Shown: in pieces, positions 48,164 through 59,118 of the stretch
Layout of the letters: the number at the start of each line of letters is the position of its first letter
How positions within the stretch are numbered: the stretch's first letter is position 1
Source: Cytobacillus firmus
GTDB lineage: Bacteria; Bacillota; Bacilli; Bacillales; Cytobacillaceae
Assembly (NCBI RefSeq): GCF_023612095.1
Contig: NZ_CP086235.1
Location: 1,075,001 to 1,139,000 of the forward strand
Length of the DNA stretch: 64,000 bases
Direction of reading: 5' to 3'
Made by a program: the position numbers and the translations under genes
The notes under the pieces: generated by a model
The model's database searches: none
What the model was told of the DNA's origin: nothing
The model's input: only the letters and a program-made list of their open reading frames with translations

Positions 48164-49579
48164 ATGGGAAAATCAATAATAGATAAGATTTGGGAAAAGC
48201 ATGTAGTCCACAGGGAAGAAGGAAAGCCGGATTTGATGTACATAGACCTCCACTTAGTACATGAAGTTACATCCCCTCAGGCATTTTCCGGTTTAAGAAT
48301 GAAAAGCAGGAAAGTGAGAAAGCCTGATAAAACGTTTGCTACAGTTGATCATAATGTTCCTACTGATAACCGAAAAGTCATCAATGATCCTGTTGCATTA
48401 AATCAAATGACCACTTTGGAAAAAAACTGTCTGGAATTCGGCATCCCTCTTGCCGGGCTGGAAAGTCCTGAACAGGGTATTGTTCATGTGATTGGGCCGG
48501 AGCTGGGGCTTACTCAGCCAGGCATGACAATTGTTTGCGGGGACAGCCATACATCCACTCATGGAGCTTTTGGATCAATAGCCTTTGGCATCGGCACAAG
48601 TGAAGTTGAGCATGTCCTGGCTACCCAGACGTTATGGCAGAGCAAGCCTAAAACATTAAAACTGGAGATAAACGGCGAGCTAAAAAAAGGTGTCACTGCT
48701 AAAGATGTCATCCTTTATATTATTGCTAAAAAAGGAATTGGTTTTGGCACAGGCCATATTATTGAATATTGCGGGGAGACAATTGCAAAAATGTCAATGG
48801 AAGAAAGAATGACGATTTGCAATATGTCCATTGAAGGAGGCGCAAAGGCGGGGCTTGTGAGTCCTGATGAAACAACGTTTGCGTATCTTCAAGGACGAAA
48901 GTATGCGCCAAAAGGAGCCGGATTTGCGGATGCAGTCGGGAATTGGAAGGAGCTTGTATCTGATCCTGATGCGCAATACGATAAAACCATTCAAATTGAT
49001 GCTGCAGATATTGCGCCTATGGTCAGCTGGGGCACAAATCCATCAATGACTTCCAAGGTGAATGAACAAATTCCAAAACTTGAGGAATGCAAAAACGAGC
49101 TTGAACAAAAATCACTATCAAGAGCTTTGGAATATATGGGACTGCAGGAAGGCCAAAAAATTGAAGACATTCAAATTCAGCACGTTTTTATCGGGTCCTG
49201 CACGAATTCCCGGCTGGAAGACCTGAAACTGGCAGCTGAACTCATTAGAGGGAAAAAGGTTCATCCCCATGTCCGCGCACTTGTTGTACCAGGCTCACAG
49301 CAGGTCAAGAAGCAGGCAGAGGCAGATGGGCTGGACCTTATCTTTAAGCAGGCTGGGTTTGAATGGAGGGAATCAGGCTGCAGCATGTGTTTGAGCATGA
49401 ATAATGATATTGTGCCAAACGGCGAGCATTGTGCGTCGACATCAAATCGTAATTTTGAAGGAAGACAGGGGTCAGGGGCCAGAACACACCTTGTCAGCCC
49501 TTTAATGGCGGCAGCGGCAGCTATATACGGACATTTTGTGGACGTAGGTGCTTTGCTAAGTGCAGAGACTGTCCATTAA
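48164..49579 (+). CDS. leuC: 3-isopropylmalate dehydratase large subunit
   Basis: With LeuD it isomerises 2- to 3-isopropylmalate. It is 471 residues of the aconitase superfamily. The [4Fe-4S] ligands are C346 in GSCTNSR, and C406 and C409 in SGCSMCLSM. The motif [32 protein letters not shown] near 124-155 is typical. Starts ATG 48164 after AAGGAG; leuD follows by 16 bases. Confidence 0.97.
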   Translation: MGKSIIDKIWEKHVVHREEGKPDLMYIDLHLVHEVTSPQAFSGLRMKSRKVRKPDKTFATVDHNVPTDNRKVINDPVALNQMTTLEKNCLEFGIPLAGLESPEQGIVHVIGPELGLTQPGMTIVCGDSHTSTHGAFGSIAFGIGTSEVEHVLATQTLWQSKPKTLKLEINGELKKGVTAKDVILYIIAKKGIGFGTGHIIEYCGETIAKMSMEERMTICNMSIEGGAKAGLVSPDETTFAYLQGRKYAPKGAGFADAVGNWKELVSDPDAQYDKTIQIDAADIAPMVSWGTNPSMTSKVNEQIPKLEECKNELEQKSLSRALEYMGLQEGQKIEDIQIQHVFIGSCTNSRLEDLKLAAELIRGKKVHPHVRALVVPGSQQVKKQAEADGLDLIFKQAGFEWRESGCSMCLSMNNDIVPNGEHCASTSNRNFEGRQGSGARTHLVSPLMAAAAAIYGHFVDVGALLSAETVH

Positions 49580-49595
49580 GAAGGAGGAGAACTAA

Positions 49596-50189
49596 ATGAG
49601 CGGATTCAAAACACTTCAGGGGAAAGCAGCTGCAATGGATAGAGCCAATGTGGATACTGATCAGATCATTCCCAAGCAATTTCTAAAAAGAATTGAGAAA
49701 ACAGGATTTGGACAATATCTTTTTTATGACTGGAGATATACGAAAGAAGGGCTGCCTAACCCGGAGTTTGAGCTGAATAAGACTGAAAATCAGGGTGCTT
49801 CCATCCTCATTGCAAATGAAAATTTCGGCTGCGGATCTTCCCGGGAGCATGCGCCATGGGCTTTAGGGGATTATGGATTCAAAGTAATTATTGCCCCTTC
49901 GTTTGCGGACATCTTCCATCAAAATTGCTTAAAAAATGGACTTCTGCCAATCACTCTGCCGGCAGAAACGGTCGAATATTTGCTCGAACGATCCCAAAAC
50001 CAGCCGTATGATCTGAAGGTTGATTTGCAGAATGGAATAGTTGAAGATGAATATAATTTTTCAGCATCATTCACAATTAATGAATACTGGAAAAAAATGC
50101 TGATAAACGGCTGGGATGAAATAGAGATTACTCTTCAATTGGAAAGCAGCATTTCAAGTTTCGAAGAAAAACAGTTTGCGGTGCAGTAG
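49596..50189 (+). CDS. leuD: 3-isopropylmalate dehydratase small subunit
   Basis: 197 residues; the swivelling domain that completes the LeuCD active site. The family motifs DRANVDTDQIIPKQFLKRI and NFGCGSSREHAPWALGDYGFKVIIAPSFADIF are clear. Last gene of the ilv-leu operon, followed by a strong terminator. Start ATG after AAGGAGGAG. Confidence 0.97.
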   Translation: MSGFKTLQGKAAAMDRANVDTDQIIPKQFLKRIEKTGFGQYLFYDWRYTKEGLPNPEFELNKTENQGASILIANENFGCGSSREHAPWALGDYGFKVIIAPSFADIFHQNCLKNGLLPITLPAETVEYLLERSQNQPYDLKVDLQNGIVEDEYNFSASFTINEYWKKMLINGWDEIEITLQLESSISSFEEKQFAVQ

Positions 50190-50198
50190 GCACCTGTG

Positions 50199-50237
50199 AA
50201 AGATTCATGGCATGAAACCATGAATCTTTTTGTTTTT
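50199..50237 (+). terminator. intrinsic terminator of the ilv-leu operon
   Basis: AAAGATTCATGG and CCATGAATCTTT form a 12-base-pair stem followed by TTGTTTTT. Confidence 0.92.
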
Positions 50238-50290
50238 GAGCTATTTCATGCTACACTAACTTCAAAAATAATAGTTGAGGCGGTTTTAGC

Positions 50291-51319
50291 ATGGGAAAGC
50301 GGGAACAGAAAAAACAAAAAAATAAAATCATTCTATTTCCCGGCCTTGAAAAACGGCTGCTGGAAAAGGGACTTGAGTCCTTTCAGCAGAAAAGGTATAA
50401 AGAATCAATCCGGTTCTTTGAAGAAGCGTTGGATATGGAGCCTGAGAATACGGATGTTCATATTGGGCTCGTTTTGGCATATTATGAAGCCGGAGCTTTG
50501 GAAAAGGCAAAAGAACTGGCCAATAAAATGCTCCAGACAGGCATTGGGGATTACATACAAGTAATGGATCTTTATTTAATGATCCTTGTGCAGCTGCATC
50601 AATACAGGGAGATTGCAGCAACGATCGAGGTTTTGCTTGAAGAAAGGGAGATCCCGAAGGAGAAATTTGAGCATTTTAGCAGAATGCTTGAGTTCAGCAG
50701 AAAAATGGCTGCTTCACCTTCTGAAACTGAGATCGAAGCACCCGATCTGGAGGAATTTAACAGTAGGAAACTCAATCTGTTTTCTTACCAGGATCAGCAT
50801 GAACAAATGCAGATTGCTGCACAGCTGGCAGAACATAACATCAGGCCTTATCTCGAAGATATTAAAGCCTATTTGGAAGCGGAGGATGGAAATCCTTTTT
50901 TTAAAACGATGCTGTTAAATGTACTTTCTGAGCATGGGTATGAAAAATATGTAACGATTCGGAAGTTTGATAAGAGCCTGCGGGTAAATCCTGCTGAACT
51001 GCCACCTGTTCATCAGCAGCCCATGCTGTTAAAGATAGTCAATAAACTGGAGAATCAGCTCGAACAGGAAGATCCGGTACTATTTGAAAATACAAAGAGC
51101 ATTGCACAAAGACACTTCTTCCTGCTTTATCCGCATGAAGCCCCGCCGGAGAATGCTGTGTCCTGGGCTGCGGCATACCATATGCTTTCAAATGAGTATC
51201 ATGGCTTAAACAGTTCGATAAGCAAGCTTGGTGATATTTATGATGCTCCTGAAGAGGAAATTGAAGAGGCTCTTGCCTTTATAAGAAAGATAGAAGAAAT
51301 TTCTTATCCCAATATTTAG
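50291..51319 (+). CDS. ysoA: tetratricopeptide repeat protein (YsoA)
   Basis: A 342-residue soluble protein. The N-terminal region has TPR-type helix pairs (about residues 22-56 with LESFQQKRYKESIRFFEEALDMEPENTDVHIGLVLAYYEAGALEKAKELA, and one or two weaker repeats). The C-terminal half is alpha-helical without a recognised domain. A very basic N-terminus (GKREQKKQKNK) precedes it. B. subtilis ysoA lies at the same place between leuD and tig. No enzymatic motif; a protein-protein scaffold is inferred. Confidence 0.85.
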   Translation: MGKREQKKQKNKIILFPGLEKRLLEKGLESFQQKRYKESIRFFEEALDMEPENTDVHIGLVLAYYEAGALEKAKELANKMLQTGIGDYIQVMDLYLMILVQLHQYREIAATIEVLLEEREIPKEKFEHFSRMLEFSRKMAASPSETEIEAPDLEEFNSRKLNLFSYQDQHEQMQIAAQLAEHNIRPYLEDIKAYLEAEDGNPFFKTMLLNVLSEHGYEKYVTIRKFDKSLRVNPAELPPVHQQPMLLKIVNKLENQLEQEDPVLFENTKSIAQRHFFLLYPHEAPPENAVSWAAAYHMLSNEYHGLNSSISKLGDIYDAPEEEIEEALAFIRKIEEISYPNI

Positions 51320-51328
51320 CCTTCAATG

Positions 51329-51356
51329 TTGAAAGACAGGGAGTGTATGTTATAAT
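51329..51356 (+). promoter_or_regulatory. sigma-A promoter of tig
   Basis: TTGAAA at 51329-51334 and TATAAT at 51351-51356, spacing 16, about 125 bases before tig. Confidence 0.7.
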
Positions 51357-51480
51357 ATAATGGTTGTATTATGTGTATATATACATTTTTATTAAATGGA
51401 TATGGCTTGAAAAACAAGAGATATTCATAACATTCTGTCATGAATGAAATGATAATAGATTTTTGGAGGGAAATGATTGT

Positions 51481-52767
51481 ATGTCTGCTAAATATGAAAA
51501 GTTAGAAGGGAACCGCGGGGTTCTTACAATTGAAGTAGATGCAGAGAAAGTAACCGAAGGTTTAGACGCTGCATTCAAAAAAGTAGTTAAGCAAGTAAAC
51601 GTACCGGGATTCCGTAAAGGAAAAATGCCTCGCGGAATGTTTGAAAAGCGTTTCGGAGTTGAATCTTTATACCAGGATGCAGTGGATTATCTTCTTCCGG
51701 AAGCATATGCTAATGCAATTGATGAAACTGGCATTGAGCCTGTTGATCGCCCTGAAATCGATGTTGAGCAAATCGAAAAAGGCAAAAGCCTTATCTTCAA
51801 AGCTACAGTAACTGTTAAGCCTGAAGTAAAGCTTGGCGAATACAAAGGCCTTGAAGTTAAACCGCTTGAAACAAGCGTTACAGAAGAAGATGTTAACAAT
51901 GAGTTAACTTCCCTTCAGGAAAGACAAGCTGAGCTGGCTGTTAAAGAAGAAGGCAAAGCGGAGAACGGCGATACAGTTGTTATGGACTTTGAAGGATTCG
52001 TTGATGGTGAAGCTTTCGAAGGCGGAAAAGCTGAGAACTACTCTTTAGAACTTGGTTCAGGACAATTCATCCCTGGATTTGAAGAGCAGCTGATTGGTAC
52101 TGCTGCTGGAGAATCTAAGGATGTCGAAGTTTCTTTCCCAGAGGAATACCACGCAGCTGAGCTAGCTGGTAAGCCTGCAACTTTCAAAGTAACTTTACAT
52201 GAAATCAAAACAAAACAGCTTCCTGAGCTGGATGATGAGTTTGCTAAAGATGCAGACGAAGAAGTTGAAACTTTGGATGCATTAAAAGAAAAAATTAAAA
52301 CTCGCTTAGAAGAAAGCAAAAAGCATGAAGCTGAGCACCATGTCCGCGACACTGTTGTTGAAGCAGCAGCTGCTAATGCAGAAATGGAAATCCCGGCTGC
52401 AATGGTTGATACTGAAGTTAACCGCATGATGCAGGAGTTCGAACAGCGTCTTCAAATGCAAGGCATGAACCTTGAACTATACTTCCAGTTCTCCGGACAG
52501 GATGAAGCAGCTTTACGCGAGCAAATGAAAGAGGAAGCTGAAAAGCGCGTTCGCGTTAACCTGACTCTTGAAGCAATAGCAAAAGCTGAAAACATCGAAG
52601 TAAGCGATGAAGAAGTTTCAGAAGAACTGAACAAAATGACAGAAATGTACAACATGTCTGCTGAGCAGATCACACAAGCTCTTGGAAGCCTTGAAGGCCT
52701 AAAAGCAGATCTTCAAATTAAAAAAGCAGTAGATTTCCTTGTGGAAAATAGCAAGACTGTTGCATAA
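51481..52767 (+). CDS. tig: trigger factor (ribosome-associated chaperone)
   Basis: Binds nascent chains at the ribosome exit and has peptidyl-prolyl isomerase activity. The frame opens at 51463, but ATG 51481, ten bases after GGAGGG, gives [11 protein letters not shown] and 428 residues, the usual length. Domains: the ribosome-binding N-domain with [12 protein letters not shown], the FKBP-type PPIase domain (about 160-245, [20 protein letters not shown]), and the long C-terminal helical arms. Downstream order tig-clpX-lonB-lonA is conserved. Confidence 0.96.
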   Translation: MSAKYEKLEGNRGVLTIEVDAEKVTEGLDAAFKKVVKQVNVPGFRKGKMPRGMFEKRFGVESLYQDAVDYLLPEAYANAIDETGIEPVDRPEIDVEQIEKGKSLIFKATVTVKPEVKLGEYKGLEVKPLETSVTEEDVNNELTSLQERQAELAVKEEGKAENGDTVVMDFEGFVDGEAFEGGKAENYSLELGSGQFIPGFEEQLIGTAAGESKDVEVSFPEEYHAAELAGKPATFKVTLHEIKTKQLPELDDEFAKDADEEVETLDALKEKIKTRLEESKKHEAEHHVRDTVVEAAAANAEMEIPAAMVDTEVNRMMQEFEQRLQMQGMNLELYFQFSGQDEAALREQMKEEAEKRVRVNLTLEAIAKAENIEVSDEEVSEELNKMTEMYNMSAEQITQALGSLEGLKADLQIKKAVDFLVENSKTVA

Positions 52768-52769
52768 TA

Positions 52770-52891
52770 AAAGAAAAGCGGAGCCGACTGCACTGCCCCG
52801 ACAAGCATAAGACGAATTACGGAGGAGGTTGTTAAACCTCAGTAGTAATTTGGCTTATGACCTCGAGGGGCAAGGAGGCGGAGCTAGACAG
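52770..52891 (-). repeat. dispersed repeat family A, copy 2, after tig
   Basis: In inverse orientation to copy 1 and sharing its conserved blocks (CCGCTTTTCTT, GACAAGCATAAGACGA and TTATGACCTCGAGGGGC as read here). Its stem keeps CATAAG/CTTATG (52806-52811 with 52854-52859). The inner arms differ from copy 1: AATTAC/GTAATT (52815-52820, 52845-52850) and GAGGTT/AACCTC (52825-52830, 52835-52840). It lies between the tig stop and the tig terminator, so it is transcribed. Confidence 0.8.
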
Positions 52892-52932
52892 CAGTCTAGC
52901 TTCGAAAGCAGAAAATTTTCTCCCTTTATAAG

Positions 52933-52966
52933 AAACAAGGCGCGAGTTTATCGTGCCTTGTTTTAT
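52933..52966 (+). terminator. intrinsic terminator of tig
   Basis: AACAAGGCGCGA and TCGTGCCTTGTT pair around GTTTA, followed by TTATAC. It lies 165 bases after the tig stop, beyond the repeat. The 270 bases after it (52967-53240) show nothing I can name. Confidence 0.75.
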
Positions 52967-53240
52967 ACCATCAAGACCATACATAATGAAAATCTCCCTT
53001 GTACCTTTTGCCTGGTGAAAAGTTTTACGGCATATTGCACATGGACAGGAATACAAATACATATAAATAGATAATTTAATTATCGGTCCAGAGGGCCGAC
53101 TTAATTTAGCCATTTTTGGTTAAGCTTATGAAAGTACATATAAAATTCAGCCTGGTTTATCTTTGGGAAATCCCATCACATGCATGCATACATAATTGAA
53201 ATGTTTTAAGAGTTATCATTTCCTGTCCACTGTAAAAATG

Positions 53241-53249
53241 TGTTACAAT
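53241..53249 (+). promoter_or_regulatory. probable extended -10 promoter of clpX
   Basis: TGTTACAAT (TGnTACAAT) about 190 bases before clpX; the -35 region is poor. The following leader has no recognised structure. Confidence 0.45.
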
Positions 53250-53437
53250 GCAATACATAACTGCTGAAGGTTTTGATTTTTTCAAAAGAGTGAATGATTA
53301 AAGAGGCCTGTCTTCAAGTGCAATGGCACATCATCCGCTTTAATTACTAACCTTTCTATGGCTGAATAAAGAACTAATTGCATGTGATTTCGCAAGCTTT
53401 ATATATCGTTTTGAAGTTTTTTCAAGGGGTGAAGGAT

Positions 53438-54703
53438 TTGTTTAAATTTAATGATGAAAAAGGGCAATTGAAGTGTTCTTTCTGTGGCAAGACACAGGAT
53501 CAGGTCCGCAAACTTGTTGCTGGGCCTGGAGTATATATATGCGATGAATGCATTGAACTTTGCACTGAAATTGTGGAAGAAGAACTGGGAACAGAAGAAG
53601 AAGTGGAGTTCAAAGATGTGCCAAAACCGGCTGAAATCCGCGATATTCTGGATGAATATGTAATTGGCCAGGAGCAGGCGAAGAAATCGCTGTCTGTTGC
53701 AGTATATAATCACTATAAACGCATCAATTCCAACAGCAAAATTGATGAAGTTGAACTTTCTAAAAGTAATATTGCCATGATCGGGCCGACTGGAAGCGGT
53801 AAAACCTTGCTGGCTCAGACATTGGCACGTATTCTTAATGTTCCATTTGCCATTGCAGATGCGACATCATTAACTGAAGCCGGATACGTCGGGGAAGATG
53901 TTGAAAATATTCTCCTAAAGCTTATTCAGGCTGCAGATTATGATGTGGAAAAGGCCGAAAAAGGAATCATTTATATTGATGAGATTGATAAAGTTGCACG
54001 TAAGTCGGAAAATCCGTCCATCACTCGCGATGTATCAGGTGAAGGTGTGCAGCAGGCGCTGTTGAAAATTCTTGAAGGAACAGTTGCAAGCGTCCCGCCA
54101 CAAGGCGGCCGCAAGCATCCTCATCAGGAATTTATCCAGATTGACACGACCAATATCCTGTTTATTTGCGGCGGAGCCTTCGATGGCATTGAGCAAATTA
54201 TTAAACGCCGTTTAGGCCAAAAGGTAATTGGCTTTGGTTCCGACCAGAATCAAAAAGAAATCGAGCCAAAGGATCTTCTTGCAAAAGTGCTTCCTGAAGA
54301 CCTGCTGAAATTCGGATTAATTCCTGAATTTATTGGACGTCTTCCAGTTATTGCAAGCCTTTCCCAGCTTGATGAAGCGGCTTTAATTGAGATTTTAACT
54401 AAACCTAAAAATGCACTGGTCAAACAATATCAGAAAATGCTTGAACTCGATAATGTTGAGCTTGATTTTGAAGAAGGCGCACTTGAAGAAATTGCTAAAA
54501 AAGCAATTGAAAGAAAAACAGGTGCCCGCGGACTGCGCTCCATTATTGAAGGAATCATGCTTGATGTAATGTTTGATCTTCCATCACGCGAAGATATAAA
54601 AAAATGCATTATTACCAAAGAAACGGTTATCGATAACGGTTCTCCCAAGCTTGTTTTGGAGGACGGTACAGTCGTAGAAGAAGAGCGCAAGACTTCAGCG
54701 TAA
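53438..54703 (+). CDS. clpX: ATP-dependent Clp protease ATP-binding subunit ClpX
   Basis: An AAA+ unfoldase that feeds substrates to ClpP. The frame is open from 53378, but homologues begin MFKFN. TTG 53438, eight bases after AAGGGG, gives that start and 421 residues. Seen: the zinc-binding domain with C13, C16, C35 and C38, Walker A GPTGSGKT (116-123), Walker [10 protein letters not shown], the pore loop GYVGEDVE, the RKH loop [10 protein letters not shown], and the ClpP-binding IGF loop QKVIGFGSD. No clpP in the window. Confidence 0.96.
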   Translation: MFKFNDEKGQLKCSFCGKTQDQVRKLVAGPGVYICDECIELCTEIVEEELGTEEEVEFKDVPKPAEIRDILDEYVIGQEQAKKSLSVAVYNHYKRINSNSKIDEVELSKSNIAMIGPTGSGKTLLAQTLARILNVPFAIADATSLTEAGYVGEDVENILLKLIQAADYDVEKAEKGIIYIDEIDKVARKSENPSITRDVSGEGVQQALLKILEGTVASVPPQGGRKHPHQEFIQIDTTNILFICGGAFDGIEQIIKRRLGQKVIGFGSDQNQKEIEPKDLLAKVLPEDLLKFGLIPEFIGRLPVIASLSQLDEAALIEILTKPKNALVKQYQKMLELDNVELDFEEGALEEIAKKAIERKTGARGLRSIIEGIMLDVMFDLPSREDIKKCIITKETVIDNGSPKLVLEDGTVVEEERKTSA

Positions 54704-54707
54704 TTTA

Positions 54708-54748
54708 AAAAATGGCCAGTCCCTGGTGGGGCATGGCCATTTTTTTGC
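54708..54748 (+). terminator. intrinsic terminator of clpX
   Basis: AAAAATGGCCA and TGGCCATTTTT form a stem around a GC-rich loop, ending in seven T. Confidence 0.9.
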
Positions 54749-54793
54749 ACCTTTCCGACCCTTTTTCTTACCTTACTTTTAAATGAATTCCTT

Positions 54794-54822
54794 GTTTATT
54801 CCAACTCAGTCAGGGAGATACT
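54794..54822 (+). promoter_or_regulatory. sigma-F/sigma-G-type promoter of lonB
   Basis: GTTTA (54794-54798), 15 bases, then GGAGATACT (54814-54822). The -10 matches GGnnAnAnT fully and the -35 four of five bases of GYATA. LonB is a forespore (sigma-F) gene in B. subtilis. Confidence 0.7.
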
Positions 54823-54861
54823 AGCATTATTAACGAGAACAATAATGCAGGAGGGAACACA

Positions 54862-56529
54862 ATGAGTTGGACGGGGATCGCTTTATTTATCCAATTGTTT
54901 TTTGGAATTGTCATTGGGCTATATTTTTGGAATTTGCTTAGGAGCCAGCGTACACAGAAAGTTTCTATCGACCGTGAATCAAGGAAGGAAATGGATGTAT
55001 TAAAAAAGATGCGTTCCATTTCATTAACTGAACCTTTATCAGAAAAAGTTCGTCCATCCAGTTTTGCTGACATTGTGGGGCAGGAAGATGGAATTAAATC
55101 TCTGAAAGCAGCATTGTGCGGACCCAATCCTCAGCATGTTATTATTTATGGTCCACCGGGCGTGGGAAAAACGGCTGCGGCCAGATTGGTTCTGGAAGAA
55201 GCCAAGAAAAATGCAAAATCACCCTTTAAGGCAGCTTCTGTTTTTATCGAACTGGATGCCACTACTGCGAGATTTGATGAGAGGGGTATTGCGGATCCCC
55301 TGATAGGTTCTGTTCATGATCCTATCTATCAGGGGGCAGGGGCGATGGGACAGGCGGGAATTCCGCAGCCTAAACAGGGTGCTGTTACAAATGCACATGG
55401 CGGTGTCCTTTTTATTGATGAAATCGGCGAGCTTCATCCCATTCAGATGAACAAGCTCCTGAAGGTGCTTGAAGACCGGAAAGTCTTTCTGGAAAGCGCT
55501 TATTATAATGAAGAAAACACTCAAATACCAACCCATATTCATGATATTTTTAAAAATGGCCTGCCTGCGGACTTCCGCCTGATCGGTGCAACTACCAGAA
55601 CTCCTAATGAAATTCCGCCAGCCATTCGCTCCAGATGCATGGAGGTATTTTTCAGGGAATTAGCTGAAGAAGAGATCATAGCTGTAGCTGGAAAGGCTTC
55701 TGCAAAGGTCAATGTCGCTGTTAGTGAAAAGGGGCTTGGCATTCTTGCTAATTATGCAAGAAATGGACGCGAAGCGGTAAATATGATTCAAATCTCTGCG
55801 GGTTTGGCAATCACTGAGGACCGTGATTACATAAAAGATGAAGATATTGAGTGGGTTGTCCAATCGAGTCAGCTTTCACCGAGAATGGAGAGAAAAATCA
55901 ATACCCATTCTGCTGTTGGCCTTGTCAACGGCCTGGCGGTATATGGGCCGAACACAGGCGCTCTGCTTGATATTGAAGTTACTGTGATTCCTGCAAAAGA
56001 AAAGGGCAGCATTAATATTACAGGCATAGTGGAAGAAGAAAGCATTGGCGGCCAGGGAAAGTCAATCCGGAGAAAAAGTATGGCCAGGGGTTCAATTGAA
56101 AATGTTATTACCGTTCTGAGATCGATGGGCGTCCCGGCCGATGAATATGATATTCATGTCAACTTCCCTGGCGGAGTTCCAATTGACGGTCCTTCTGCCG
56201 GCATTGCTATGGCGACAGGAATTTATTCTGCCATTTATAAAAGGCCAGTTGACAATACTGTTGCCATGACCGGGGAAATCAGCATTCATGGGTATGTCAA
56301 GCCAATAGGAGGCGTTTATCCAAAGGTGAAGGCAGCCAAGAAAGCGGGAGCACAGACAGTAATCATCCCAAAAGAAAATATGCAATCCATCTTAAAGGAG
56401 ATAACAGGAATTAAGATCATCCCCGTATCTCATTTGAATGAGGTATTTGAGGCATCGCTTCACAAAGAGTATCTCAAAGAGCAGGCTGTAACTGCTTCAA
56501 TCGAATTAAAGAAAAAAGAAAGCATATGA
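54862..56529 (+). CDS. lonB: membrane-anchored ATP-dependent protease LonB
   Basis: A forespore Lon-type protease of 555 residues. One N-terminal membrane segment (about 4-26), the AAA+ domain with Walker A GPPGVGKT from residue 97 and Walker B GGVLFIDEIGEL, and a C-terminal protease domain with the Ser-Lys dyad S445 (in GPSAGI) and K488 (in GGVYPKVKAA). It lacks the large Lon N-terminal substrate domain. Its position between clpX and lonA, and a sigma-F-like promoter, match B. subtilis lonB. Confidence 0.94.
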   Translation: MSWTGIALFIQLFFGIVIGLYFWNLLRSQRTQKVSIDRESRKEMDVLKKMRSISLTEPLSEKVRPSSFADIVGQEDGIKSLKAALCGPNPQHVIIYGPPGVGKTAAARLVLEEAKKNAKSPFKAASVFIELDATTARFDERGIADPLIGSVHDPIYQGAGAMGQAGIPQPKQGAVTNAHGGVLFIDEIGELHPIQMNKLLKVLEDRKVFLESAYYNEENTQIPTHIHDIFKNGLPADFRLIGATTRTPNEIPPAIRSRCMEVFFRELAEEEIIAVAGKASAKVNVAVSEKGLGILANYARNGREAVNMIQISAGLAITEDRDYIKDEDIEWVVQSSQLSPRMERKINTHSAVGLVNGLAVYGPNTGALLDIEVTVIPAKEKGSINITGIVEEESIGGQGKSIRRKSMARGSIENVITVLRSMGVPADEYDIHVNFPGGVPIDGPSAGIAMATGIYSAIYKRPVDNTVAMTGEISIHGYVKPIGGVYPKVKAAKKAGAQTVIIPKENMQSILKEITGIKIIPVSHLNEVFEASLHKEYLKEQAVTASIELKKKESI

Positions 56530-56593
56530 TGTGTGGCCCGGTTTGCAGTTGCTGAAAGCCCGCTGTATAAACGCCTCCGCTAATCGCGGTCAG

Positions 56594-56637
56594 AAACTTC
56601 GGTTTGCAGTTTAGGCTACAAACCGAAGTTTTATTTG
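56594..56637 (+). terminator. intrinsic terminator of lonB
   Basis: AACTTCGGTTTG and CAAACCGAAGTT form a 12-base-pair stem followed by TTATTT. Confidence 0.88.
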
Positions 56638-56790
56638 CGTAAAGAAGGATAAAGTGTAATTATAAATGAATATCATTGAAATACGGCTTTTTCTCTTTAA
56701 TAGACACTGCTATTTAAATGCGATAGAATTGTACAAAGAAATTATTAGCAATAATGGGGTTAAAAAGATGCATTTTGGAGGTGCAATGGA

Positions 56791-59118
56791 ATGGCGAAAA
56801 AGAAAGAAATCATCGTCCCCCTCCTGCCGCTTCGGGGCTTGCTGGTTTATCCGACCATGGTTCTGCATTTGGATGTAGGCCGGGAGAAATCGGTTCAGGC
56901 TCTGGAAAAAGCAATGGTAGATGACCATTTAATTTTCTTAACAACACAAAAGGATATATCTATAGATGAACCATCAGAAGATGATCTATATGGAATGGGC
57001 ACGCTCACACGTGTCAAGCAGATGCTCAAGCTTCCAAACGGTACAATCCGTGTTCTTGTTGAAGGGCTTAAGAGAGCGGAAATCATTGATTTTCAGGACG
57101 AAACTGAACATTATTCCGTAAGTGTGAAGGTTTTTGAGGATCCTGAGAAAAAGGACGTAGAAGATCAGGCATTGATGAGGACTATGCTTGAATATTTTGA
57201 GCAATACATAAAGGTATCGAAGAAAATATCAGCTGAAACTTATTCTTCTGTAGCAGATATAGAAGAGCCGGGACGTATGGCAGATATCATTTCTTCCCAC
57301 TTGCCTTTAAAGCTGAAGGAAAAACAGGAAATACTTGAAACCATTGATGTTAAAGAGCGCATGAATCAGGTTATTGAAATCATCCATAATGAAAAAGAAG
57401 TTCTGAACCTTGAGAAAAAGATTGGCCAGCGTGTGAAAAAATCAATGGAACGCACGCAGAAGGAGTATTATCTGCGTGAACAGATGAAGGCAATCCAAAA
57501 AGAACTTGGGGATAAGGAAGGCAAGACAGGAGAAATCGCTGAGCTGACGGAAAAGATTGAAAACGCCGGCATGCCTGAGCATGTCCAGCTTACCGCTTTA
57601 AAAGAACTGGATCGCTATGAAAAGGTTCCATCCAGTTCAGCCGAAAGCGCGGTTATCCGCAACTATATCGAGTGGCTTGTCACACTGCCATGGTCAAAAT
57701 CAACAGAAGATGACCTGGATATCCTTAAGGCCGAAAGGATTCTGAATGAAGACCATTATGGTCTGGAAAAAGTAAAAGAACGGGTTTTGGAATACCTCGC
57801 AGTGCAAAAGCTGACGAATTCCCTTAAGGGACCAATCCTTTGTCTTGCAGGTCCTCCGGGTGTCGGTAAAACAAGTCTTGCACGTTCTATTGCAACATCG
57901 CTAAACCGTAATTTCGTCCGTGTATCCCTCGGCGGAGTCCGGGATGAGTCTGAGATTCGCGGACATAGAAGAACGTATGTTGGTGCCATGCCTGGCCGCA
58001 TCATTCAGGGCATGAAAAAAGCAGGGACGATTAATCCTGTATTCCTGCTTGATGAAATCGACAAAATGTCCTCTGATTTCCGCGGGGATCCTTCATCAGC
58101 GATGCTGGAAGTTTTAGACCCTGAACAGAACCATAATTTTAGTGATCATTACATTGAAGAAACCTATGATCTTTCAAAGGTCATGTTCATAGCCACAGCC
58201 AATAATCTTGGCACAATCCCTGGCCCGCTGCTGGACAGAATGGAAATTATCACGATTGCAGGCTATACAGAGCAGGAGAAGATTCACATAGCTAAAGACC
58301 ACCTGCTGCCTAAGCAAATTAAAGAGCATGGTCTATCAAAATCCCAGCTTCAGATTCGCGAGGATGGACTTCAGAAGGTAGTCCGCTATTATACTCGTGA
58401 GGCTGGAGTCCGCGGTTTGGAGCGCCAGCTGGCTACTATCTGCAGAAAAACGGCTAAAATTATCGTATCCGGGGAAAAGAAGAAAGTGATTGTCAACACA
58501 AAAAATGCTGAAGAGTTTCTTGGAAAGCCAAAATACCGCTATGGTCAGGCTGAGCTTGAAGACCAGGTTGGCGTTGCGACAGGTCTTGCCTATACAACAG
58601 TTGGCGGCGATACCCTTCAAATTGAAGTATCCCTTTCTCCCGGAAAAGGAAAGCTCGTTCTTACAGGCAAACTGGGGGATGTAATGAAAGAGTCTGCTCA
58701 AGCGGCATTCAGTTATGTTCGTTCAAAAGCAAAAGAACTTGGCATTGATGAGAATTTCCATGAAAAGCATGATATTCATATTCATGTTCCTGAAGGTGCT
58801 GTCCCGAAAGACGGCCCATCTGCCGGAATAACAATTACAACTGCCCTGGTTTCTGCTCTTTCAGGAAAACCAATACGTAAAGAAGTGGGAATGACAGGGG
58901 AAATTACGTTAAGAGGCCGGGTGCTTCCTATTGGCGGCTTGAAAGAAAAATCTTTGAGCGCCCATCGTGCAGGATTGACGAAGATCATCCTCCCTAAAGA
59001 TAATGAAAAAGACATTGAAGATATCCCTGAAAGCATCAGGGAAGAACTTGATTTCGTTTTGGTATCACATGTGGACGAAGTCTTGAAACATGCCCTGAAT
59101 GGCGGTGCACAAGCATGA
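56791..59118 (+). CDS. lonA: ATP-dependent protease LonA
   Basis: A cytoplasmic AAA+ serine protease for damaged and regulatory proteins. It is 775 residues: the N-terminal substrate domain ([31 protein letters not shown], split by its strands), a coiled coil, Walker A GPPGVGKT from residue 354, Walker [11 protein letters not shown], and the protease domain with S677 (DGPSAG) and K720 ([11 protein letters not shown]). ATG 56791 lies nine bases after GGAGG. Its stop overlaps the ysxC start by four bases. Confidence 0.97.
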   Translation: MAKKKEIIVPLLPLRGLLVYPTMVLHLDVGREKSVQALEKAMVDDHLIFLTTQKDISIDEPSEDDLYGMGTLTRVKQMLKLPNGTIRVLVEGLKRAEIIDFQDETEHYSVSVKVFEDPEKKDVEDQALMRTMLEYFEQYIKVSKKISAETYSSVADIEEPGRMADIISSHLPLKLKEKQEILETIDVKERMNQVIEIIHNEKEVLNLEKKIGQRVKKSMERTQKEYYLREQMKAIQKELGDKEGKTGEIAELTEKIENAGMPEHVQLTALKELDRYEKVPSSSAESAVIRNYIEWLVTLPWSKSTEDDLDILKAERILNEDHYGLEKVKERVLEYLAVQKLTNSLKGPILCLAGPPGVGKTSLARSIATSLNRNFVRVSLGGVRDESEIRGHRRTYVGAMPGRIIQGMKKAGTINPVFLLDEIDKMSSDFRGDPSSAMLEVLDPEQNHNFSDHYIEETYDLSKVMFIATANNLGTIPGPLLDRMEIITIAGYTEQEKIHIAKDHLLPKQIKEHGLSKSQLQIREDGLQKVVRYYTREAGVRGLERQLATICRKTAKIIVSGEKKKVIVNTKNAEEFLGKPKYRYGQAELEDQVGVATGLAYTTVGGDTLQIEVSLSPGKGKLVLTGKLGDVMKESAQAAFSYVRSKAKELGIDENFHEKHDIHIHVPEGAVPKDGPSAGITITTALVSALSGKPIRKEVGMTGEITLRGRVLPIGGLKEKSLSAHRAGLTKIILPKDNEKDIEDIPESIREELDFVLVSHVDEVLKHALNGGAQA

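Noticed and set aside
52829..53113. Short open frames on both strands after tig
   Set aside because: They cross repeat A copy 2 and the tig terminator and have no coding signals.
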